Shown here in pieces: positions 1-11,238 of a DNA stretch of 64,000 bases. The notes beneath the pieces were generated by a model. It was given only the letters and a program-made list of their open reading frames with translations, did not search any database and was not told where the DNA came from. The DNA is from Neelides folsomi (lineage: Eukaryota > Arthropoda > Collembola > Neelipleona > Neelidae): assembly GCA_034687125.1 (NCBI GenBank), contig JAQGBZ010000025.1, forward strand, positions 326,094 through 390,093, given 5' to 3'. A program made the position numbers and the translations under genes. Position 1 is the stretch's first letter; each line of letters starts with the position of its first letter.

Positions 1-863
1 CGGATTTTTTTTACCTCCTCCTTCAAGTGCGTCACTTTCAGCTATGCCAATTTTAACTCGTCTGGCGATGATAGCGATGCCTTTGCGCCTTTGAAATCCA
101 TTGGTTTGAAAAGGAAATTCCTTTGTTGGGAATTCTTACCTGCACACGCTGCAGCGCCAACTCTATGAAGAAAAAGGTCAAAAAATCCCATTATTATTTT
201 CCTTCATGATGGCGGTGGGCGATTTGGGGGAGAAAGGACGAGATCGGAAGAGGAAAGGAAAGTAGAGGCGATTAGAAGTATGGGAGAAGAAGGGTCTGCC
301 ACTTGTTGCCAATCGATCTCACCTGGCTGGGTTCGGCCGTCGCGTAGCTCCCACAGTCCTCGCATACCTAAATAATCCCCAGCGTGTGACCATTTCTAAA
401 TTTTTCGCAAAACTCCCAAAATTCCAACTTTACCTTCAATGAACACTCGCCGCACTCTCGGAAGAACTCGTCCTCTTTGATTGACTTCATACAAACTCGG
501 CAACGACCAATCTCAACGGCCCTATAATTTTAAATTTTACAAATCCACCGCTCAAATATTAATAAATTAATGTAATCGATGACGGATCCGCTAGTTTATA
601 ATGAATAATTAAATTAATTCTAATTGAATCAACATTGAATTAATTCTAATTGAATCAACATTGAATTAATTCTAATTGAATGAACATTGAATTAACACGC
701 AGGTAAATAAATATTATGATGATGAAAGAATCTATAAATCGATTCAAATAACTACATTAGTTTCAACATAATTATTGGAAATCGAAAGTCGGGGAATAAT
801 ATTTACTCAAGAGAGGACCCGAAGGATAAAACAATTTTTAGTGTGGTAAGAGATTAAGGATAA
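1..863. other. left flank, no gene confirmed
   Basis: No gene is established here. On the minus strand about 40 codons are open from roughly position 139 down to a possible donor near position 16. The frame is not recognisable, so it may be an exon of a gene off the left edge or chance. Positions 612-689 hold a tandem repeat listed separately. The rest is AT-rich. Confidence 0.4.
612..689. repeat. 26-bp tandem repeat, 3 copies
   Basis: Three head-to-tail copies of a 26-bp unit start at 612, 638 and 664. They differ at one base in the third copy. The unit is AT-rich and begins AATTAATTCTAATTGAAT. This looks like a minisatellite, and no function is suggested. Confidence 0.9.
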
Positions 864-2001
864 TTACGTCGGAGTGACTTCTTTTTGTACAATATTGATT
901 TCAGGTGTGGGTAATGGAGCCGCTTGGGCGGGCGGTCTCTGAAGGCGGGAGGAAACAGTTTCCTGTGCCTGCTGCAATGTTTGCCTGAGCCTCCCGATTG
1001 CCCCAGACGGTGGCTGGCCTTCCTCCGTCGTGGCCACCATCTGAATCGGAAAGAAATCATTTCCCTCCAGTTGGTAAGTGAACTCGGCAGTGGAGTGGGA
1101 ATTATATTTGATCCAAATCTCACCTTCCTGACACTCGAGACGAGAGAGAAGACATTGTTGGGTATCATATCCTTTCGAGTCAACAGGTTCCGGGGGCTCT
1201 CGGAGGAGCACCAGGACTCGACTGAAACTTTTCACCGTGAGTTGCCCTAAGACATGCGTCATTGGGATCGTGCAACAATGATCGATTCTCCCTTCCATGG
1301 TAACTCCCCAATAATACCCGGGACACCCTCAATGCTCTCGCGTCTTTCTCCCAAGGTCCAACCACTACACTCAATATCCAAACCACCCCAATCCACAATA
1401 AGTCGCTGATGGGTAATTCGGCGTGTAAAGAGACAACAGGTCGTTGCACGAGGTTCAATGCATTTTCTCAATGGTCAATAAATGAACAATAAATGAACAT
1501 CAATTAAATGCACACTACATGAAAATTAATGAACATTGCATGAAAATTAATTAAATGAACATTAGATGAAGATTAAATGAAGTTTAAATAAATGAAGATT
1601 AAAATGTATAAAGGAATAACATATCGAGTCATATCATTTATTCACGGATTAATAACAAGTATGTATTTTGAGCTGGTACGAGGATCCTAAGGCTGAGCCA
1701 ACTCTCTTGATTGTAATACGAATTACAGTACATTGAATAATAGTAATATATTTTTTTCTTTTTTTACTTCTCTCTCTCTATAAATTAACTCCTAATATGT
1801 ATGTAGTCTCGTTAGAAAATTCTGGTGTAAGCAGTCCTGGTCATAGGTCAGCAGTCAATGACCTGTAGGGATCAAATGCAAAATGAGTATGGTTTCTTGC
1901 ATGAAGGATCAAGTCACTCAACTCACTTCCATCCTGAAGGTGGGCGGCGGGTCATCCGTGTCTCCGATTTCCTCAGCTACATGGCCGCGGAACTCGGACA
2001 C
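864..2001 (-). CDS. candidate minus-strand gene, C-terminal part, unknown product
   Basis: Three minus-strand segments can be spliced in phase: 1927-2001 (flanked by CAG and a strong GTGAGT donor), 1318-1405, and the terminal segment 864-1246 ending in TAA at 864-866. Together they give 181 codons plus stop. The segments are visibly richer in GC than their surroundings, which supports coding. The product contains motifs such as RLIVDWGGLDIECSGW and EGEIWIKYNSHS, and a Gln/Pro-rich tail. I do not recognise a family. The 1247-1317 intron is inferred only because it repairs the frame, and reading through in another frame is an alternative. The N-terminus is not identified. The reverse strand is also open over 924-1250, so strand is not certain. 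Confidence 0.32.
1470..1605. repeat. degenerate ATGAACATTAAA-type tandem repeat
   Basis: About a dozen imperfect copies of a short unit resembling AAATGAACATTA or AAATGAAGATTA follow one another. This is low-complexity AT-rich DNA. Confidence 0.65.
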
Positions 2002-3419
2002 CTGCACAGAATTGGTAAAATTTAAAATCTTTCATTTTTCTCTAACAGAGACGAGAAGGACGGGAGAGTGAAAGCGAACACACGATTGAAACACAAAACA
2101 AATCCCTGCAGATTCTCACGATTCTTCCACCGAATTTTTCATTTCCCACGGGCTTTTAAGCCTAACCAAAATACATAGGCTTTTGTACATGGATGGACCA
2201 AAACGAGGAAACGATATGTTAATGAATGTTGGCTACAATTTTGTTAGTTTTGAAGGGAAAAGCTGAATGTTGAAGCGTTTCTTATTAGTGTCATTCGTGG
2301 TTCGCTCCGTTCATTATTCATTCCGAATTCTAAAATCTCTGGAGTTATCAAATATTAACGTCACTTCATATTACGTATATTTTATGTATCTTATAAATGC
2401 TGTAAGTATTATACAACTGGAACTCGTTATGGGCCAATTCCCTTCGCTTCCATTCAACCCTTTCAAGTCTTATTGATTCAGTAAAAGTTTTGAGTTTGAT
2501 GTTATAAGTTATATATTAAACACAAGAACATCAAATGTATTTTCTGAATAGCCATTATCATCAACTTTTCCCATATAACTGCCATATGCCAAAAACTGTG
2601 AAAGTTTCAATTTTTGAATAATTTGAAAATTAAACAAAGAATTTAACGAATTATTGTTTGTTTGAAAAGAGAAAGTTCATTTTTCGTTCTTGCTTCATTT
2701 CATCGATTTTTTTGTTCAAGTCTTCATATAATTATTTTTTATCTCACTCCCTCTGATGATATTAATTAAAAAAGAAGAATAATAAATAAAAGTTTAACAT
2801 CAACTGGCACAAACTGATACGATGACATCAAATTAATTCTAAAGACCATGGTTCATTAAAAATCATTGTTATACGATATACAGACTATAATAAATATCCT
2901 AAATATCCTATATTATATACGATACAAATACAGATACAGTAATATCAAAGATATATTTTGCATTTCTGTATTACTTTTTTGCATTTCTGAAATGTCCCGT
3001 CTATCAAATCTTGTTGAAATGATGTAAAATTTTTCTATTTATTATCAGAGATAAAAATGTAATTTTCTATCAGTTCTTCTCAATTATGAAAATGACCGAA
3101 TTGACCGTGAGTGTTAATATGCCACATTAGTTCTTGTTCAATTTTTGCATTTCACCACATGTAATTAATTTGGAAGCCCATTCATATTCTTTCCACATTT
3201 GCAACCATACGTCCTTACATAATGAATGAAGTGATGTAACCTCAACAGTGTGTTCATGAGTCTGAGGAGTTGTTTCAAAGGAACAACTTATGAATAATTT
3301 CCCCCAATAATAAATTATTGATAAGGTCTTTCTCGGAGCGCTGTTGGTATTAAGTATTAATGAGAAGAAGATAGAAAGTAGATAGAGATGTAAAATAGTG
3401 AGGGAATTACGGTTAGTGG
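2002..3419. other. intergenic, AT-rich
   Basis: No coding-like segment is supported. A short frame at 2267-2476 has no splice context and no recognisable family. Part of this interval may be 3' UTR of the SLC6 gene on the minus strand. Confidence 0.6.
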
Positions 3420-6400
3420 TTAGTCGGGACGCGCGAAGCAGGAAGTGAGCCAGCGGACGGGGGCTGAGCCCTCGGATACCTCGTAGTCATCCATCATTGG
3501 CCGTGTAGAAGCAGCCGTGTCAATTCTCCTCATGGTCGTCGATGCTGTCCGCTCTCGTCCGCTCGGCCCTCTTAGTCCAAATACTGTCATGAGCCAGATG
3601 ATGATGATCGGAGCGATGCCCGTTATGATGAGGGCGAGAGCAATCCCCATCGCCCAACCTGGAAACTCCACATCTATGGCTTTACCCTGAAAAAAGAAAA
3701 GAAAGTGAAGAGGATTAAAAATGTAGTTGAGCCGGAGGGAATCCAGGAATAAAAAGTAGTTATAACACCGTCCATATGGGAAATCTTTTCTACTTATTTT
3801 ACCTTATATATAACAATCTGTATTTCCTATATATGGTATGTATTTCCTACGTAAGTATATTTCCTATGTATGGTATGTAATTTAGTTATATGTAATATGA
3901 ATGTAATATCCATGGATGTAATATCTATAAATGTCAACAATTGAAACCTGTAGAATTGAATGAGACAAATCATATCCATTTATCATACTTATTCCTTACA
4001 CCTTATGACATTTATAGCCACTTTCACTCGAGTCGAGTGCCGGAGGATTTAGGGAATCTGGGCTTTCTTGGAATCCGATTTCAATTTTACTCCTTTCGAG
4101 CGCAAGTTACTATTTCCCTTACTTCACTTGAACAAAGCGTGCAGAAAAGCATTCCAAGCTCCTATTCTCACATTTAAACCCTTAGATGTATTAAAGAGTG
4201 GAATAAATAAGATACGTGATGTCCATTAACTATCCTTATAAGAAACTTGTTATGATTGAGGTATTTGGGGAATGGTTTCACTTATGTAATTGTTCCACAT
4301 TTCCAGGATTCTACACTTTTATAATAAATGGCTAAATATGCAAAATCCCCTCGTTGACTGTTTTTACTTCTAATGTAATAATTCTATACTATACTATACG
4401 TATCATACAAGTTTTATGTACGATAGCTTGTATAAATTAAAACTCGTTCAACGATAAATTGTTGAGGAAATTTATGTTATAATTCAATTTCAATTTTCTT
4501 TCTCTTACTCGTCTGTTGATTGCTTTTAAGATCCTTGAATAATCAAGTGAATCATTTGATCAATTTTCCAAGACGTGAATATTTGAAATAGACCAAATGT
4601 CATCAGTATTTCTTCTATACTTAAATGTATTCCATTCCATACTTACTTCAGCATATCGTAAATAACTACAAATCAATTGATGGATCCAATAAGATTTATA
4701 GGTATATCTATAAATACTTACATAGGTAGAATACAAATACCAATTTGTATGATATTTTGTAATATGGTACAATACGGATATTATATAAGAGATATTGGTA
4801 CATTGTACGTCATTTAGAAGCACTTAAGAAAAGAGAATCTTATTAAAGTGAAAGCAGGGAGAAAGTTATTAGTCTTATTAACATAACTAATGAAGTAATT
4901 TAATTTAAGACTACATTAAAATGATGTATTGAAATTAGATCATGAGTTGAAAATTAGCTCTTTGACCTGTAAAAATCTTTCTATAATTTTACTCAACATT
5001 TCTGGATTTTGGAGAAAGTAAAAATGTAATTTTAGCATAAAAATTCTGTGTCTTATGTAATATTATATAATTGGACACTTTACCTATACACATAATTTTG
5101 TTCTTTTGTTTAATTAAAAATGAGGCATTTTAAACCTCTTTAATAAAACAATAATGATTGAAATTGTTAAAAGTAAAAAAAATTTTTACCTCTTCCTTGT
5201 TGTAGGCTTTATATTTTGGAGGTGTTCTCAATTTTTCAATGAATGAGCCAATTAGGAGGAAGACAAGAAGAATAGGACCTGAAAATATAAATTAACAATA
5301 CTATAAACATTTTCTTATATACCATACATACATAATACAGTATTACATACCTACTGTACATTTAAGTACTAAATTTCTATTTGTATTTACTTTAGTGTCT
5401 TGAATATGAAATTGTTTTTACTCATTCTTACCAACAAATCTCCACGTAATTTGCCAATATAGTCCTGGGTAATATCCGGTCATATAATGAATGTCCTCAG
5501 AGAACCTAATTGATATTCAAAAAGGAGAATGTTATTACTCATTTGTGTTATCGGAGCCGGCGATAGTTAAGAAATATTGTTAATGAGTATAACTAACCTT
5601 TTATGTCCGTAGATGTACATAACGGAAACAATCTCTAGTAAGGCAATAATGACTAGGCCAGTAGTTGAAGCATAGCCATCAAATAGGCCAACCCAATACT
5701 CTCCTGCACCCGTGACAAATATCGTCCCAGCGATCAACGAAATTAAACAAACGAAGCCTACAAAGTTTAAACAAAGTTAAATTATTATCCCATCACATAA
5801 ATTTTCATTGAATTTATATACCTTAAAATTATATTGGTCTGAAACAATATCATTTTATGAGTTGAGTGTCAAAAACACTCCTAATAATAACAATTGATTT
5901 TAAAATATGTAATTTGAGACTTACCAGTAAGAACTTCTTTTCGAACTCTTGAGAACATCGGAGCTTGAAAAACTGTCGACACAACTCCTTCCATCGTTCC
6001 AATTTGGGATCCAATCCCAAGGGCCAAAAGCATCATAAAGAAAATGATGGACCAAAAAGGAGGAAAAGGAAGTTCAACGATGGCTTGGGTGAAAACGACA
6101 AATGCCAGTCCTGTTCCTGACGCTGCGTCGTTCAACTCCTTTTCCAAACTGGAATTAAAAACCAAATTGCACATTAACTCAATAATTACAATTTCCTGCT
6201 TATTATCATTTTCTCCAATTGGTCATTTTATTTAATTTTCCATTGGTCATTTAAAATTAAATTTAATAATTAATCCAACCTGCACTGTTTCACCAACGTG
6301 TTATTTTCAGCTATTTCTTTTGCAACCCACATGTCATATGTTGTATCATTAATTGCTTCTATTGATGGAAAACTGCTTGGGTGTAGGTCGATTAAAACTT

Positions 6401-9400
6401 GTTTGTTGCTGAAATAGATAAAAAATAATTAATTAAACATCTCAACTTTATGTATCCTAAATTTTAAGATTTATAAAGTTTTCCCATTAATGATAAAATG
6501 CGAGTATTCATCAATTCATGAATCATGAATTTTCATTAATTTATCTAATTATCTAATATAAGAAAGATGTAAATTTCATCCAGTAAATTATTCTAAGAAT
6601 AAACAAATCAATATTAATCTATTAAATATACTGACAAGACAATATTCTTCAGATCATAACTAAACTTAGTTTAAGCATAAAGAACATTAGTGTCTTCGAA
6701 CTAGTCAACATAAGAGTCTTAAATACAATTACCAAGTTATAAACATTAAAATTAATGTTGGTTCTTATCAGTTTCAGATAAATATCATTGGTCATTACAC
6801 TTATTAAATTACTTGTGATAAAAGATAAATGAGATAAGTGATAAGAGTGTCTCATGTTTAATGTTTGAATGTCTTGTCCTCAAAGGTCTGAAAGGTTTTA
6901 GTAATTATTAATTATCTACTTGAAACATTATTGTTGTTCATTATTGTTCAACAATGAATGAGGCGAAGGGTCAAAGAACGTCGCCTGGAAATAAAAAGAA
7001 AAAAGTCTGAGAAAAAGAAAAGGGATGAAAGGAATCCAATATACCTAAATATATAAACCAACCCTTAGTGTCAAACCAGATAACATTATTATTCCTTTCC
7101 ATTTTAATGGTTTCTTGGTATAGCATGAATGAATACAAAGTTAGTCTTATTAGTTATTAAGTTATTATATTCATAATGGACATGTAAAAAAGTTGGGAAG
7201 TCTTAACGTCTTAAGTCAAAGAGAATCTTTGTCAATCGTGCACAGCCATGTCTCCGCTTTTTCCTTCTTAAGATCACTTCATGTTATTCTAGCGTCTCAG
7301 GAAGAGTCATTGGAGCAGAAAATATTTAATATGATTTCAATGGAGATTTTATTTGAAGACTTCATGGTTTGATCGATGATCAATTTTCTGCATGAATTGT
7401 CTTTATGTACTTTCATAAATTACAAATTTGCAGAGAAAGGGAATCAACTGACGAAAGCACCACTACCATACATGTACTTCTTGTATAGTACATTATGATA
7501 ATACTGCCAGTACATATATATTCCTTATTACGTTACATGAGATATATCATATGCGCATCCAATGTATGGATAAATATTGTGTGTATCCATACAATGTAAA
7601 TATTGTAATATGTACGTACCATATTTGTATTGTCTAACAATGTGTTTTTCTTGTTCGGATTCTAAAACTTATTTGAATATACAGTAAAATTTTAAAACAA
7701 TTTTGTTTTCGTTTAAGAATAAATTGGATTCCAGTGATTGAGTAACTCTCTGAATTTCCTTTCTTGTTTACAAAAAAACTCAACATAATATTTCTAAACA
7801 AATCTATTTTATGTAATGCGTTTTGAATCCAATTTGAGTTTATGCCATTCATAAAATGGCTATCTTTAAAAAATCCGATATTGATGATTTGAACCAAATT
7901 GCTGTTATTTACTTGATATATTTATGCAATTCGTTGTAGGTAACTTTTGAAATTGAAGTATAGCATTGAAAATACTTTGTATTATATAGCATTAGAACAT
8001 AGAAGGAATTTCTCAGATTCTTTTAAATATTTTTCAAAGAGTCATTTTGTTCTTCGTATCATATCACCGCAGTTGTCTTTATACCATATATTACATAGCT
8101 GCAAAAAAATTTAGGGAAGAGATCTCTTTTTCGTGTGAAATTCTGTAGACAGGAAGCCAAATTCTTTAGAAATTCTTAAATAGTTTACCAAAGAGCATTG
8201 CCTATAACTTATATAAAGTTTTAAAATGTCGGTCTTATTTCCTTCTATCTTTTACTTTTGTTATTTCGACCCAGGAATCCGGTCTATTGATATAGCACAA
8301 GATGATCAAAATGATGAGAAAATGATTCACAAAAGAACTTTTTCCTTCAAGGTGCGAAATGTTTCAGAAAGCTATGGAACAAATATTTAAAAGTAAGAAG
8401 GAAGAATTCTTTGTTATCATTCAAAACTTTTATGAACTTTTTAATCACCAAATATGTATTTCGTAGTTTCCCATATTTATGAAAGATTCAAAACTGGAAT
8501 TAAAAGTTCCTCTGATGCGTAAAAGAGGAAAACTTTGTTATTTGTTCTTTAGAAAGACTTTACAAGTTAAACAAAAGGTGAATTTCCGAAAAGTTGAAAA
8601 TAAGAAGAATCAAACAATTTATGTAAAAAACCATTTGTGAGTCAAAGTTTTAATATTTAAATTTTATCTATTTAAATAAGGATCATTCATTCGTATATTT
8701 GAAGATGAAAACTTACTGATCAATGCATCTCTCATGAATGACCGTTGCCTTGAATCCGAGCACAGAGAAGATGACAGCGGAAGCGAAGATGGCTGTGAGA
8801 GCGTTCGTCATTGTCACAAAAATGACATCCTTGACACAATTGTTATTCGTTTTGTTGTATGAGCCGAATGCGATGAGAGATCCAAACGCGAGTCCAAATG
8901 AGTAGAATACCTATAAAAGCACATCATTTATTATTTATGAGCCTTTATAAAATTCCTATCACTCAACCCTAAATCTATTACATTATTCATTACATAACAA
9001 TAAATTCATTGTTATAACTGTACTATAACTAACTTGTACTTATATTTAACAATATACAAGAATGCAATTTTAAACAAGAATTAATGTCCGTTTTATATAC
9101 CATTGAGTTTCAAGTGAAACAAAGAGTTTTACGTTAAGGTATAATAGCCATTAACGAAAGTTTAAGTCTCGATAAAATAAATGTTTAATGGGATATAAAT
9201 TTTAGTAGTAATAAAATCCAAATGTTTGAATAATTGATAGTAAACGAGATATGGTTGAAGTGGAGGTTAAACAGTTAATAAACAAATAAAGTTTATTTGT
9301 ACCTGCGTGGCAGCGTCCAGCCAAACGGCAGGTTCCATCAGTTTCTCCATCTTCGGAGTGTACATATGAATGAGACCAGCCCCCGCCCCGCGCAGCGTCA

Positions 9401-11238
9401 CTCCCCGGAAGAAGAAGATGATGAGGACGACGTATGGGAAGATAGCCGTGAAATAAACGACCTGCACCGACGTTAGTTTTTTATCACACACTTCATTGAT
9501 CTTGCCTTTCCACTCGACTGGATCCCCCGCATGATGATGAAGTACACCAGCACCTATTTAATTTAAACCATCAGAACCTCAATTAAATTGGGATGACAAT
9601 TAATCAATTAAATTAATTAGCTATTTATTACAATTAAATTAATCGTAATTAAGGAATTAAATTCATACCCAGGCGACGAGGAGACAGAGGAACATCCACC
9701 ATTTCACGCCACCGGTTTCTTCAATAGAGGAAGAGATGTCGAGCGCTTGTCGGTACCAGAAGAAACCCGTTTCACTCGACTTCTCACACTCGGGCTCTTT
9801 TATCGTCGTCCCGTTAAAATCTACGTATGGGCACTTGGCCCAAGGGAGTGGACTCTGGAAAATGGGAATTGTGAGGAATCTGAGAATTTCTCTTCTCGGC
9901 TCACCTGGAAGGAGTGGAAGAGAAAGAAGATACACCAACAGATCACTGGAATTAAAAAAAAGACTCATGAATATTTAATTCTTCAATCGATTCCTTAATT
10001 TAATTAAATAATATTTAATCATTCCTTAAGTTAATAAAGTAAATTAAATAATGTTGTTTCTTTTACCTGAGTTGTAGTAGAGTCCGACAAGGAACGCTGA
10101 AAATTATTATAAACAACTAATTAATAAATTAAATTGATCGAATATTCCTACACGAAATGTTAAAAGAATTAAACTTACTATTTGCTTTGTTATTTGTGCA
10201 TTTCTTGAGTTAAATGATACTTACCAATAATTCGTGAACAATTTAATGAAAACTTACCAAAGTCAAATATAAGTTAACTATAAGAAACTATAAGTTGTCA
10301 TTATAATCCTAAATAACCTTCTACTTACTTTACTTTATTGATTTGAAATTTGCACTGTAAGTTGCAAAGAATAAAGGCGAAATCGGTTATTAGAAGTTAG
10401 ATAGTAAGAAAAAGGGTTAAACCTCACGTGCTTATTCTTCACTTTCAGACCAAGACCAGAATTAAATTGAGTCATAATGATTTCACAGAATTGATAAGTT
10501 CAACGGATATAAAAAAGGTTTAGTCAAAACAATAAAATCTCATTGCCCTCTTGTCGGCTCTTGTATACATAAAGTCTCCTACTTTAAGTCTAAAGGATGA
10601 AAATAATAATAAACCCATACATGTAGTGTGTATGCTTAGTAGAGAACGGTCACGATGAAAAAGGGAGAGAAAAATGTAAACATTCTCCTCACGTCGTCTG
10701 CATTTAGGAGATAAGTGTATTTAAGGAAAGGATGAAGGACAGGAACGTGAGATTTGAATTACCGGCGGGGTTCCACTTGCCTACAATCGTCGAAGCGAGA
10801 CCGATGCCGCCGATGGCTGGGTGGATCATTTGCCACGCGCCCAGGGATCCAGTCCTCAGTCTCTGCCCGATTCCGAGCTCTATGAGAAGGAGCGGGGCTC
10901 CTTCGAGGAATATCATCACGATGAAGGGGATGAGGAAGGCACCTGAACAATATTAATTTTTTAATCCCGATTTAATTTTTTAATCCAAACTCACCGCCTC
11001 CATTCTGTTGGCAAAGGTAAGGAAACCGCCAAATGTTCCCGAGCCTGCGGAATCGCAAATGAGAAAAGTCCGAGAAATGGTTTTTGTTTCAGGTTTACCC
11101 GACGGAGTATCCGACGATTGAGAGGATGAATTGAGTCTTGTTTTCCCATCCTGGCGGGTCGCTTTCAGGCGGGTTGAAGGCGGGATCCGTAGGGACCTCG
11201 CGCATCTCGGACCGCTGCTGCTGCTGTTGCTTGTCCAT
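3420..11238 (-). CDS. SLC6 neutral amino-acid transporter, B0AT-like (SLC6A15-20 subfamily)
   Basis: This is a sodium-coupled plasma-membrane symporter of the neurotransmitter:sodium symporter family. Exons in order on the minus strand: 11099-11238, 10995-11044, 10781-10942, 10067-10096, 9905-9945, 9669-9854, 9506-9553, 9303-9461, 8717-8910, 6280-6408, 5925-6148, 5598-5757, 5432-5505, 5190-5278, 3420-3686. They total 650 codons plus stop, a normal family length, and all phases agree. TM1 carries the sodium-site motif [10 protein letters not shown] (residues 47-56), followed by [36 protein letters not shown] and [10 protein letters not shown] resemble the B0AT/SLC6A15-20 branch more than the monoamine or glycine carriers. 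[13 protein letters not shown] marks TM8. Introns 9462-9505 and 10097-10780 begin with GC rather than GT. Two residues of the chloride site are changed (Phe70, Ala312). The start ATG at 11238 is the first in-frame one; a further 5' exon is possible. The substrate cannot be read from sequence. Confidence 0.94.
3826..3880. repeat. TTTCCTAnnTATGGTATGTA minisatellite
   Basis: Three imperfect copies of a roughly 20-bp unit built from TATTTCCTA and TATGGTATG lie in the last intron of the SLC6 gene. The TATGGTAT core recurs in many other non-coding stretches of the window. Confidence 0.6.
9462..9505 (-). other. 44-bp GC-AG intron in the SLC6 gene
   Basis: On the minus strand the exon ends ...GGAAAG and the intron begins GCAAGA and ends GTGCAG. 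A perfect CTAAC branch-point-like site lies near its 3' end. Splicing it out joins IQSSGK to VVYFTA, the standard SLC6 GKVVYFTA motif. Reading through inserts a non-family segment and also breaks the frame upstream. It is the shortest intron in the window. Confidence 0.88.
10097..10780 (-). other. GC-AG intron interrupting TM3 of the SLC6 gene
   Basis: The donor reads GTAG|GCAAGT on the minus strand, the textbook GC-donor consensus. Joining there gives [14 protein letters not shown], an uninterrupted TM3. A GT donor 18 bases further on is also in frame and would add six residues (GKWNPA) inside the helix, so the GC site is preferred on family grounds. Confidence 0.85.

Noticed and set aside
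9663-9968. Continuous 101-codon minus frame taken as one exon
   Set aside because: It reads through a 50-bp intron (9855-9904). Splicing gives [15 protein letters not shown], the conserved SLC6 TM3-TM4 junction; the unspliced segment is not family-like.
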